From Achromobacter sp. MFA1 R4 (GTDB taxonomy: Bacteria > Pseudomonadota > Gammaproteobacteria > Burkholderiales > Burkholderiaceae_B), in the NCBI RefSeq assembly GCF_900156745.1, contig NZ_LT707065.1, positions 1,240,001-1,304,000 on the forward strand: a stretch of DNA of 64,000 nucleotides, read 5' to 3'. This document shows positions 16,967 to 24,943 of this stretch, piece by piece (the stretch's first letter is position 1; each line of letters starts with the position of its first letter). The notes below the pieces were generated by a model that was not told the DNA's origin, did no database searches, and worked only from the letters and a program-made list of their open reading frames with translations. Position numbers and translations under genes: made by a program.

Positions 16967-17869
16967 TCAGCCCTGCTGCGCCAGGAACTTGACGAGGGTG
17001 CCCGCGGTGGCCGGCAGCTGCGCCTGGCCGGGAAACACGATGCAGAGCTCGCGCCGCGCCCAGTCGTCCGACAACGGCCGCACCACCACATCCAGCGCCT
17101 GCAGGTACAGTTCGGCCACCTGCTGCGGCATGACGGCGATGCCCAGGCCGGCGTGCGCCATGCGGCACAGCGCGTCCAGGCTCGCCACGCGGATCTTGAC
17201 CGACAACGTCCTGCCCAGCGCCGCGGCCCGTGCGGCCAGCAGCTGCGTCAGCGCGCTGTTCTCGCGCAGGCCCACGAAGGTTTCCTCGGCAATGTCCGCC
17301 AGGCTGAGCTGGCGCGCGGCCGCCTTGGGATGGCCGGACGGCAGCATCACGGCAAGCCGGTCGCGGCGGTACGGCAGCAGCGTCAGCCCCTCCGCGCCCG
17401 CAATCCGGTTGCAGATGCCGAAATCGGCGGCGCGCTCGCGCACCAGGCGCAGGACGTCGGGGCTGTGCTGCTCTTCCAGGTCGATGTCCACATCGGGAAA
17501 AAGGCGCTGGAACGCGGCCACGTCCTCGGGCAGGAACTGCACGATGGCCGACAGATTGGCCACCACGCGCACCCGTCCCTTCACGCCCTCATAGAACCGC
17601 GACAGCTCCGCCCCCATGGCCTCGACGTCGCCGATGATCTGCCGCGCGTGGCGCAGCACGGTCTGCCCGGCTGGCGTCACCGTCACGCCACGGGTGTGCC
17701 GGGCGATCAGCGGCAGGCCGATCAGCGATTCCATGTCGGCGATGCGCCGGCTGACGGCGGACGGCGCGATGAACTCGCGCTCGGCGGCCCGCGCGATGCT
17801 GTTTTCCTGGCACACCGCCACGAAGAGGCGCAGCGAGGTCAGGTCGAGTTTGCGGAGGATGCTTTCCAT
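16967..17869 (-). CDS. LysR-family transcriptional regulator
   Basis: A 300-residue regulator: N-terminal winged helix-turn-helix (LTSLRLFVAVCQENSIARAA, then SAVSRRIADME) and a C-terminal periplasmic-binding-like effector domain from about residue 95. It is encoded just upstream of, and in the same direction as, the Bug receptor and hydro-lyase genes, which it probably controls in response to a carboxylate. The ATG at 17869 has no clear ribosome site (it is preceded by CCTCC) and a GC-rich hairpin ends 12 bases before it. Translation may therefore be weak or depend on upstream readthrough. Confidence 0.9.
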   Translation of the reverse strand: MESILRKLDLTSLRLFVAVCQENSIARAAEREFIAPSAVSRRIADMESLIGLPLIARHTRGVTVTPAGQTVLRHARQIIGDVEAMGAELSRFYEGVKGRVRVVANLSAIVQFLPEDVAAFQRLFPDVDIDLEEQHSPDVLRLVRERAADFGICNRIAGAEGLTLLPYRRDRLAVMLPSGHPKAAARQLSLADIAEETFVGLRENSALTQLLAARAAALGRTLSVKIRVASLDALCRMAHAGLGIAVMPQQVAELYLQALDVVVRPLSDDWARRELCIVFPGQAQLPATAGTLVKFLAQQG

Positions 17870-17881
17870 GGAGGGACAGGA

Positions 17882-17903
17882 CCGGGCGGCGGGAAGCGCC
17901 CGG
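17882..17903 (-). terminator. Hairpin after the indolepyruvate oxidoreductase gene
   Basis: A 7-bp stem (CCGGGCG / CGCCCGG) with an 8-base loop lies 41 bases after the oxidoreductase stop and 12 bases before the lysR start. There is no U-run, so it may be a partial terminator or a leader structure for lysR. Confidence 0.4.
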
Positions 17904-17943
17904 CATTGACGGGGGATCGTACACCACGCCCCCCGGCGCGCGC

Positions 17944-20900
17944 TCAGGCCGCCCGTTGCGCCGGCGCGGCCCCGCGATACCGCTCCCACAGGGCGGCCTG
18001 GCGCACGCGCGCCGCTTCCACGCTTTTCTCCTTGACGTGCCCATACCCGCGGATCGCGTCCGGCACGTTGGCCAGTTCCAGCGCCGCGTCGCGGTTGGCG
18101 GCGTCCAGCGTGCGGGCGAACTCCTCGGCCAGCGCGAAGTAGTCGGCCGCGAGCTGGCGCTCCATGCGCCGCTCGGCCGTCCGGCCGAACACATCCAGCC
18201 AGGTGCCGCGCAGGCGCTTCATGGGCGCCAGCGCGCGAAACGCCCATTCCATCCACGATCCGTACGCGCGCTTCTGCAGGCGTCCCCGCGCGTCGCGGCG
18301 CGCGAACGCAGGCGGCGCCAGGTAATAGCGCACCTGGTAATCGCGGCCCGGTTCGCCCTCGAACTGCGCACGCAGCCGGTCCTTGAACGCGGGATCGGCG
18401 TGCAGCCGCGCCACCTCGTATTCGTCCTTGTAGGTCATGAGCTTGGCGAGGTTGCGCGCGACGGCGCGGGTGACGTCGCCGCGCTTGTCCCCGAGCGCGG
18501 ATTCACGCGCGCGCACCGCGTCCACGGCGGCGAGGAAACGCCGCGCATAGGCCTCGTCCTGGTATGCCTGCACGTGCGACGCGAGCCGCTTGACCAGGGC
18601 ATCCAGGGACTCCGGCAGGCTCACCACGCGCTCCGCCGCCGCGGGACGCAGGGCCTGCACGCCGCGATGCGCCGCCTGCCGGCCCAGCTCGAACGCGGCC
18701 AGGTTCTTGTCCACCGACACGCCGTTGATCTCGATCGCGCGGCGCAAGCTGGCGAGCGACAGCGGCAGGCCGCCCTTCTGCCAGGCATAGCCCAGCAGCA
18801 GCGGGTTGGCGTAGATGCTGTCGCCCAGCAGCGCCTCGGCCAGCGGGCCGGCCTCCAGGAAGTTGCAGTTGCCGCCCGTGCTCTGCGTCAGCGCGTCCTG
18901 CGCCTGCGCGCCGGGAAAGCGCCAGGCCGGCTGCGACAGGAACGTGGCCGTCGGCGCGGCGCTGCTGTTTACCACGGCGCGGCCATGCTCGGGCCGCAGG
19001 CGCGACAGCACTTCGGGCGACGCCGACACCAGGGCGTCGCAGCCGATGACCAGGTCGGCCTCGCCCAGCGCCACGCGGGTGGCGTGCAGGTCCTGCGGCC
19101 GGTTGGCGAGCTGCACGTGGGACAGCACCGCACCGCCCTTCTGCGCCAGCCCCGCCATGTCCAGCACCGTCACGCCCTTGCCTTCGATGTGCGCGGCCGC
19201 GCCCAGCAGCGCGCCGATCGTCACCACGCCCGTGCCGCCCACGCCGGCGACCACCACGCGGTAGGCCGCGCCCGGCGCGATGTCCGCGCGCTCGGGCAGG
19301 GGCGCCTCGGGCAGCGCGGGTGCGCCGCCGCCCTTGCCGGGCTTGCGCGGGACCGCGCCCTCGGCCGTCACGAAGCTGGGGCAGAAGCCCTCCACGCAGG
19401 AGAAATCCTTGTTGCAGGACGACTGGTTGATGCGCCGCTTGGTCCCCATCGGCGTGTCCAGCGGTTCGACGGACAGGCAGTTCGACTGCACCGAGCAATC
19501 GCCGCAGCCTTCGCAGACCGCCTCGTTGATGAAGGCGCGCCGGGGCGGATCGGGATACTCGCCGCGCTTGCGGCGGCGGCGCTTCTCGGTGGCGCAGGTC
19601 TGGTCGTAGATGAGCACCGTGGCGCCCTCGATCTCGCGCAGTGCGCGCTGCACGTCGTCCAGCGCCTTGCGATGGTGGACGTCCACCCCGGCCGGCAAGG
19701 CCAGCGCGCCCGTGTACTTGTCCGGCTCGTCGGTCACGACCACGGTCTTGACCACGCCTTCGGCCAGCATCTGCGCGGCGATCCGGGGCACGGTCAGCAC
19801 GCCGTCCACGGGTTGCCCGCCGGTCATGGCGACGGCGTCGTTGTAAAGAATCTTGTAGGTGATGCGGGCGCGCGCGGCGACCGCCGCGCGGATGGCCAGC
19901 AGGCCCGAATGGAAATACGTGCCGTCGCCCAGGTTGGCGAAGATGTGGCGCTCGGCGGTGAAGTCCTTCTGGCCCAGCCACGCCACGCCCTCCCCGCCCA
20001 TCTGGCTGAAGGTGTCGGTGTCGCGGTCCATCCACATCGCCATGTAATGGCAGCCGATGCCCGCCACCGCGCGCGAGCCCTCGGGCACGCGGGTGGACGT
20101 ATTGTGCGGACAGCCGGAACAGAACCAGGGCTTGCGCTCTTCCACCAGCGTGGGACGGTTGGCCTCGCGCTCCTTGGCGTCGATCACGGCCAGGCGGGCC
20201 GCGATGCGGGCGCGCAGGGCCTGCGAAAGGTCGGCCTTCTCCAGGCGCGCGGCGATGGCGCGGGCGATCAGCGCGGGCGACAGTTCATAGCGCGCGGGCA
20301 GCAGCCACCCGCCGCGCGGCGTGGACCATTCGCCGCCGCCGTTCTCGCGTTCGTCGAACTTGCCGTACACGCGCGGGCGCACATCGTCGCGCCAGTTGTA
20401 GAGCTCTTCCTTGAGCGCGTATTCCAGGATCTGGCGCTTTTCCTCGACGACCAGGATTTCTTTCAGTCCGGTCGCGAATTCGCGCGCGTCCTGCGCGTCC
20501 AGCGGCCAGATGCAGCCCACCTTCAGCACGCGGATGCCGGCCTGCGCACAGGCCGCTTCATCCAGGCCCAGGTCGTTGAGCGCCTGGCGCACGTCCAGAT
20601 AGGCCTTGCCCGCGGTCATGATGCCAAAGTGCGCATGCGGCGAGTCCAGCACGACCCGGTTCAGCCGGTTGGCCCGCACGTAGGCCAGCGCCGCGTACCA
20701 CTTGTGGTCCAGCAGCCGAGCTTCCTGCGCCAGCGGCGAATCGGGCCAGCGGATGTTCAGCCCGCCCGGCGGCACGCCGTCCTGGGGCAGCACGATTTGC
20801 ACGCGCGATGGGTCCACGTCCACCGAGGCGCTGGATTCCACGACATCCGTCACGCATTTCATCGCCACCCACAGCCCCGTGTGGCGGCTCATGGCCCAGC

Positions 20901-21483
20901 CGTGCAGGCCGTAGTCCAGGTATTCCTGCACGTTGGACGGGTACAGCACCGGAATGCCGCTGGCGATCAGCACGTGTTCCGACTGGTGCGCCACCGACGA
21001 CGACTTCGCGGCATGGTCGTCGCCCGCCAGCATCAGCACCCCGCCATGCGCGGACGAGCCCGCCGAGTTGGCGTGCTTGAGCACATCGACCGACCGGTCC
21101 ACCCCGGGCCCCTTGCCGTACCACATGCCGAAGACGCCGTCGCGCTGCGCGCCGGGAAACAGATTGAGCTGCTGCGAGCCCCAGACCGCCGTGGCCGCCA
21201 GGTCTTCGTTCAGGCCGGGCTGGAACACCACGTCGTTGGCCTTGAGATGGCCCTTGGCCTTCCAGAGCGCCTGGTCCAGCCCCCCCAGCGGCGATCCCCG
21301 GTACCCCGAGACATAGCCCGCCGTGTTCAGGCCCGCCTGCACATCGCGCTGCTTCTGCATGAGGGGCAGGCGCACCAGCGCCTGCGTGCCGCTGAGGTAG
21401 ACGCGGCCGGTGGGCTGCGCGTATTTGTCGTCCAGCGACAGGCCATGGGTATCGGCCACGCCGGGGGGTAAAGGGGCGTTCAT
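17944..21483 (-). CDS. Indolepyruvate:ferredoxin oxidoreductase, fused alpha-beta type
   Basis: Oxidatively decarboxylates aryl- or branched 2-oxo acids to acyl-CoA with ferredoxin, using thiamine diphosphate. At 1179 residues it is the fused form found in many betaproteobacteria. Visible parts: N-terminal pyrimidine-binding region (GYVSGYRGSPLGGLD), the TPP domain (CSGCPHNTST, GIGCHYMAMW, around nt 20040-20130), a cysteine-rich ferredoxin-like insert (CEGCGDCSVQSNC and a later CNKDFSCVEGFCP, around nt 19390-19530), and the C-terminal gamma-like domain (VAGVGGTGVVT). The start at 21483 has an AGGAG 11 bases upstream; ATGs at 21504 and 21513 are alternatives. It is divergent from a LysR gene and probably serves amino-acid (Trp/Phe/Tyr) catabolism. 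Confidence 0.93.
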   Translation of the reverse strand: MNAPLPPGVADTHGLSLDDKYAQPTGRVYLSGTQALVRLPLMQKQRDVQAGLNTAGYVSGYRGSPLGGLDQALWKAKGHLKANDVVFQPGLNEDLAATAVWGSQQLNLFPGAQRDGVFGMWYGKGPGVDRSVDVLKHANSAGSSAHGGVLMLAGDDHAAKSSSVAHQSEHVLIASGIPVLYPSNVQEYLDYGLHGWAMSRHTGLWVAMKCVTDVVESSASVDVDPSRVQIVLPQDGVPPGGLNIRWPDSPLAQEARLLDHKWYAALAYVRANRLNRVVLDSPHAHFGIMTAGKAYLDVRQALNDLGLDEAACAQAGIRVLKVGCIWPLDAQDAREFATGLKEILVVEEKRQILEYALKEELYNWRDDVRPRVYGKFDERENGGGEWSTPRGGWLLPARYELSPALIARAIAARLEKADLSQALRARIAARLAVIDAKEREANRPTLVEERKPWFCSGCPHNTSTRVPEGSRAVAGIGCHYMAMWMDRDTDTFSQMGGEGVAWLGQKDFTAERHIFANLGDGTYFHSGLLAIRAAVAARARITYKILYNDAVAMTGGQPVDGVLTVPRIAAQMLAEGVVKTVVVTDEPDKYTGALALPAGVDVHHRKALDDVQRALREIEGATVLIYDQTCATEKRRRRKRGEYPDPPRRAFINEAVCEGCGDCSVQSNCLSVEPLDTPMGTKRRINQSSCNKDFSCVEGFCPSFVTAEGAVPRKPGKGGGAPALPEAPLPERADIAPGAAYRVVVAGVGGTGVVTIGALLGAAAHIEGKGVTVLDMAGLAQKGGAVLSHVQLANRPQDLHATRVALGEADLVIGCDALVSASPEVLSRLRPEHGRAVVNSSAAPTATFLSQPAWRFPGAQAQDALTQSTGGNCNFLEAGPLAEALLGDSIYANPLLLGYAWQKGGLPLSLASLRRAIEINGVSVDKNLAAFELGRQAAHRGVQALRPAAAERVVSLPESLDALVKRLASHVQAYQDEAYARRFLAAVDAVRARESALGDKRGDVTRAVARNLAKLMTYKDEYEVARLHADPAFKDRLRAQFEGEPGRDYQVRYYLAPPAFARRDARGRLQKRAYGSWMEWAFRALAPMKRLRGTWLDVFGRTAERRMERQLAADYFALAEEFARTLDAANRDAALELANVPDAIRGYGHVKEKSVEAARVRQAALWERYRGAAPAQRAA

Positions 21484-21556
21484 GGGGGGCTTGTCTCCTG
21501 CCATCCGCGGCATGGGAATCGGGTGTTTTCCGCAGTGTAGGTAGGGCCATTGCCAT

Positions 21557-21574
21557 CGTATATTCATATATTCG
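21557..21574. promoter_or_regulatory. A+T-rich divergent control region with a doubled TATATTC
   Basis: The 114-base gap between the oxidoreductase and the divergent lysR gene contains the only A+T-rich patch nearby. There the heptamer TATATTC is repeated at 21559 and 21567 (8-base step). It is a plausible binding region for the LysR regulator and may supply -10 elements for both directions. Confidence 0.4.
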
Positions 21575-21597
21575 TGTAACTGGTATCTGAAAAACGC

Positions 21598-22503
21598 ATG
21601 GCCAATGACGTCACCCTCCGGCAACTGCGCTACTTCGCCGCCGCGGCCCGGACCGGGCGGTTTTCCATGGCGGCGGCCGACGAGCACGTGTCGCAGTCGG
21701 CGGTCACCAATGCGGTGCTGGCGCTGGAATCGCAGCTCGGCGTGCGCCTCTTCGACCGCCACCCGCACGGGGTCACGCTGACGCCCGAGGGCCACAACTT
21801 CCACCAGCGCGCGCGCGACGTGCTGGACGCGCTGGACGATGCCCTGCGCGAACCGGGCTTCCAGCGCTATGCGCTGCGCGGCTCGGTGCGGATCGCGGCG
21901 TCCTATACCGTGCTGGGGTACTTCCTGCCCGATCTGCTGGCGCGCTTTCGGCGGCGCTATCCGGACGTCGTGCTCGATCTGGTGGACCTGGACCGGCCGG
22001 AGATCGAAAACGCCGTGGCCAGCGGCGACGTGGAGCTGGGCGTCGCGCTGCTGTCCAACGTGGACCGGCGCGAGCGCTTCGGCCATCAGGTGCTGGTCCG
22101 CTCCCGCCGCCAGCTCTGGGCGGCATCCGGCCATCCGCTGACCCAGGCCGCGGCGCCGTCCCTCGCCGACATCGCGCGCTATCCGTACATCCTGCTCGAA
22201 ATGGACGAGGGCGAGCGGTCCACCCTCTCCTACTGGAAGACGCACGGCCTGCAACCCGACATCGCGTTCCGCACGCGCTCGATGGAAGCGTTGCGCGGGC
22301 TGGTCGCGCACGGCTTTGGCATCACGATGCTGTCGGACATGGTCTACCGCCCCTGGTCGCTCGAAGGGCGCAAGATCGAGGCCGTGCCCATCACCGACGC
22401 CGTGCCGCCCATGGAGGCCGGCCTGCTGTGGCACCCGCGCGCGGCCATGGCCAAGCCGGCCGAAGCCTTCCGGCAGTTCATGATCTACGCCTGCGGCGTG
22501 TGA
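21598..22503 (+). CDS. LysR-family transcriptional regulator
   Basis: A 301-residue regulator with an N-terminal helix-turn-helix (LRQLRYFAAAARTGRFSMAA, then SQSAVTNAVLALE) and a substrate-binding C-terminal domain. It is transcribed divergently from the indolepyruvate oxidoreductase with 114 bases between, the standard arrangement for a LysR regulator and its target. The protein resembles the subgroup that regulates amino-acid or aromatic catabolic genes. Its effector is unknown. Confidence 0.92.
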   Translation: MANDVTLRQLRYFAAAARTGRFSMAAADEHVSQSAVTNAVLALESQLGVRLFDRHPHGVTLTPEGHNFHQRARDVLDALDDALREPGFQRYALRGSVRIAASYTVLGYFLPDLLARFRRRYPDVVLDLVDLDRPEIENAVASGDVELGVALLSNVDRRERFGHQVLVRSRRQLWAASGHPLTQAAAPSLADIARYPYILLEMDEGERSTLSYWKTHGLQPDIAFRTRSMEALRGLVAHGFGITMLSDMVYRPWSLEGRKIEAVPITDAVPPMEAGLLWHPRAAMAKPAEAFRQFMIYACGV

Positions 22504-22650
22504 TCCGGCGGCGCCCCGCCCGGGGAATCGTCCGCCTTTCTGCACATATCAGACAGCGCCGATAGCAGGCGCGCGAGCCCCTTCCTACCATGCGTCATCG
22601 CCCACTTTTCCCTCCCCCACGGGAGGAAGGCCCCGTCTCGCGCCCTCGCC

Positions 22651-23586
22651 ATGAATCAAACCGCCGCCGCCGAACCCGCGCCCGTCGCCTGGGGAATCTG
22701 GATGTCCGCCCACGCCGGCCACCCGATCCCGGGCATGCGCGTGCACTCCCTGCACGAGCAGCCCCTGTGCCTGCGCGCGGCGTCTGGCGCCCTCGTCCCC
22801 CATCGGGCCGCTGAAGCCGACGGCACCGAGCACTCGGTATTCGGCGTGGGCGAGGACCGCCGCGCCTGGATCCAGAACGCCTGCGCCACGCTGTCCTGCC
22901 GCGTGAACGGCGCCGAAATGCGCCCCGGCGAACGCTGGCCCCTGTCCGACCGCGACGACATCACCATCGGCCTGACCCGGCTGTCGGTGGTGCAGGCCGA
23001 TTCGCCCCTGCAATGGGAAGCCTGGGACGGCTGCCGGCCGGGCGACGCCCTGGACGACCAGGCCGCGCTGCTCGCCCTGCGCGCCCTGAACGACACGGAC
23101 ACGCACGCCGTGCCCTTTTTGCCCGAGGACCGGCGGCACAGCCGCCGCGGGGCCGACCCGGATGGGCTGCCGCAGGACGCCAGCGATCCCCTGGCATCGC
23201 TCGCCACGGAATTCGACCAGGCCATCCAGGGCACGCACCAGGGCCTGCGCGCCTTGCACAGCCCCGCGCCCGGCCTGCCCGGCAGCACCCTGCCCCCGCC
23301 GCCCGATCCCTTCGAGGCCCCCGCCGCCGCCCCCGCCACGCGCATGCTGCTGGAGGGCCTGCTGCCCGAGGCCACCGACATCGACAGCATCCTCGCCGAC
23401 ATGAATGCCTTCGACGAATCCCAGTTGTTCGCGCCACCGCCCGCCCAGGACGTGCTGCGCCTGCTGGCGGACCAGGCGGGCGCCAGCGCGCCGTCCCGGA
23501 CGATCGCCTCGCTGGCCCGCCGCGAACACCACGACCTGTCCATCGACAGCCATTTCCAGCAAGACCTCTCCGAATCCGCGCAATGA
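22651..23586 (+). CDS. tagH: T6SS-associated FHA-domain protein (TagH-like)
   Basis: First gene of the plus-strand T6SS arm, 311 residues. Residues about 50-110 look like the second half of an FHA domain (CRVNGAEMRPGERWPL then DDITIGLTRLSVV). The phosphothreonine-binding GR and SxxH motifs of the first half are not evident, so it may be a degenerate FHA. The middle is Pro/Ala-rich and the C-terminus is acidic. FHA proteins of T6SS act in threonine-phosphorylation control of assembly with PpkA, PppA and TagF; neither the kinase nor the phosphatase is in the window. A GGAGGAAGG lies about 22 bases before the ATG, rather far. Confidence 0.65.
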   Translation: MNQTAAAEPAPVAWGIWMSAHAGHPIPGMRVHSLHEQPLCLRAASGALVPHRAAEADGTEHSVFGVGEDRRAWIQNACATLSCRVNGAEMRPGERWPLSDRDDITIGLTRLSVVQADSPLQWEAWDGCRPGDALDDQAALLALRALNDTDTHAVPFLPEDRRHSRRGADPDGLPQDASDPLASLATEFDQAIQGTHQGLRALHSPAPGLPGSTLPPPPDPFEAPAAAPATRMLLEGLLPEATDIDSILADMNAFDESQLFAPPPAQDVLRLLADQAGASAPSRTIASLARREHHDLSIDSHFQQDLSESAQ

Positions 23587-23599
23587 GCCGTAGAAAACC

Positions 23600-24442
23600 A
23601 TGTTGAAAACCGCCGCCCCCCCTGCCGATCCCCGCGATTCGCTGCGCCAGTTGCTGCGCGGCCGCACGCTGGAGTGCGCCATTGGCGACGCCACGGGCAA
23701 CATCCAGCGCCAGCCGGCCGACGTCGACCTGCGCTGGGTGCTGTTCCAGCTGCTCTGCCTCAAGGGCGACTGGGTGCGCGCCCTCAAGCAGCTTCAGATC
23801 TGGGCCAGCCTGAACAGCAGCCATCTGCGCATGGCCCAGATGCTGCGCGAGCTGCTGCGCGCGGAAGCCTACCGCGACGAAGTCATGAAAGGCCACAAGG
23901 AACCCGGATGGCTGGATGAGCCCGCCGACTGGTCCAGGCAGCTCACGCAGGCCATCCACGCCCTGGAATCCGGCAATCCCGCCCGCGCGGACGTGTTGCG
24001 GCGCCAGGCCCTGGACGTCGCGCCGGAAGTCCCCGGACACGCCAACCCCGGGGCCGGTTTCGCCTGGATCACCGACACCGACACCCGCTTCGGACCGAAC
24101 TGCGAACTGATGTTCTCCGGCGGCTACCGCTGGATTCCCTTCTCCCTGATCGCCCGGCTGTCCTTTCCGCCGGTGCAGGGCGCGCTCGACCTGATCTGGC
24201 GCCAATGCAAGATCACCCTGCGCGACCAGACCGAGCTCAGCGCCTACATGCCGACCCGCTATCCGCTGCTGCGCGACCAGACCGACGCGCAGAAGCTCGC
24301 CACGGTCACCACCTGGGCCGACCGAAGCGACACCACGGTCACCGGCGCCGGCCAACGCACCTGGCTGACCGATACCGGCGAGATCGCCATGCTCAGCGTG
24401 CTCAGCATGCACTTCGAGGGGCAGTCCGTTGAATGCGCGTGA
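23600..24442 (+). CDS. tagJ: T6SS accessory protein TagJ (ImpE family)
   Basis: A 280-residue ImpE-type protein: N-terminal tetratricopeptide-like helices (residues about 10-115, LRWVLFQLLCLKGDWVRALKQL) and a C-terminal SciE/ImpE domain (FGPNCELMFSGGYRWIP, then YMPTRYP). TagJ proteins bind the sheath subunit TssB and ClpV and modulate sheath recycling. It lies 13 bases after tagH, and its stop overlaps the TTG start of tssE by 14 bases, so the genes are co-transcribed. Confidence 0.9.
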   Translation: MLKTAAPPADPRDSLRQLLRGRTLECAIGDATGNIQRQPADVDLRWVLFQLLCLKGDWVRALKQLQIWASLNSSHLRMAQMLRELLRAEAYRDEVMKGHKEPGWLDEPADWSRQLTQAIHALESGNPARADVLRRQALDVAPEVPGHANPGAGFAWITDTDTRFGPNCELMFSGGYRWIPFSLIARLSFPPVQGALDLIWRQCKITLRDQTELSAYMPTRYPLLRDQTDAQKLATVTTWADRSDTTVTGAGQRTWLTDTGEIAMLSVLSMHFEGQSVECA

Positions 24443-24941
24443 AGCCTTTCCCAAGGTCCGCTACCTGCCCTCGCTGTTCGACCGGCTCCGCGACCACGAT
24501 CCCCGTTCGCCCCATGAACGGCCGGACGCGTATGCGCCCGATGCGGCGGCCATGCAGCGCCTCATCCAGCGCGACCTGGCCCTGTTGCTGAACACCAGCA
24601 ACCTGGGCGCGGCGCTGGACGCGGCGCGCCACCCGCAGGCCGCCCGCTCGGCGGTGAACTACGGCCTGCCGCCGCTATCGGGCAGCCTGCGGGCGCAGCA
24701 CAACGCGTCCAGCATCGAAAAGCTGGTGCGCGAAACCATCGTGGCCTTCGAGCCTCGCCTCATCCCCGAAACCCTGTCGGTGCGCGTCCTGCCCCCGGCG
24801 CAGCCGGGCTCCTACAACGTCATCCACCTCGAAATCAAAGCCTTGATGCACTGGTCGCCCTACCCGCTGGAGTTCCTGGTCCAAACCCGGTACGACCTCG
24901 AGTCCTCGCATGCGTCGGTCGACGGCCGGAGCGGGTTCTGA
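24429..24941 (+). CDS. tssE: T6SS baseplate protein TssE (gp25-like)
   Basis: Baseplate wedge component related to phage T4 gp25, 170 residues. The start is TTG at 24429, supported by an AGGGG site 7 bases upstream and by the conserved N-terminal LFDRL motif soon after; the first internal ATG would remove this. The gp25 core YGLPPLSG and the conserved ETIVAFEPRLIPETLSV (IREFEPRL-type) motif are visible. It overlaps tagJ by 14 bases and is followed after 2 bases by tssF. Confidence 0.93.
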   Translation: MNAREAFPKVRYLPSLFDRLRDHDPRSPHERPDAYAPDAAAMQRLIQRDLALLLNTSNLGAALDAARHPQAARSAVNYGLPPLSGSLRAQHNASSIEKLVRETIVAFEPRLIPETLSVRVLPPAQPGSYNVIHLEIKALMHWSPYPLEFLVQTRYDLESSHASVDGRSGF

Positions 24942-24943
24942 CC

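Noticed and set aside
17956..21471. Long open frame of 1171 codons opposite the indolepyruvate oxidoreductase
   Set aside because: Codon-position mirror of a high-GC gene. The translation is low-complexity Arg/His/Ala without family motifs, while the minus strand has clear TPP and ferredoxin motifs.
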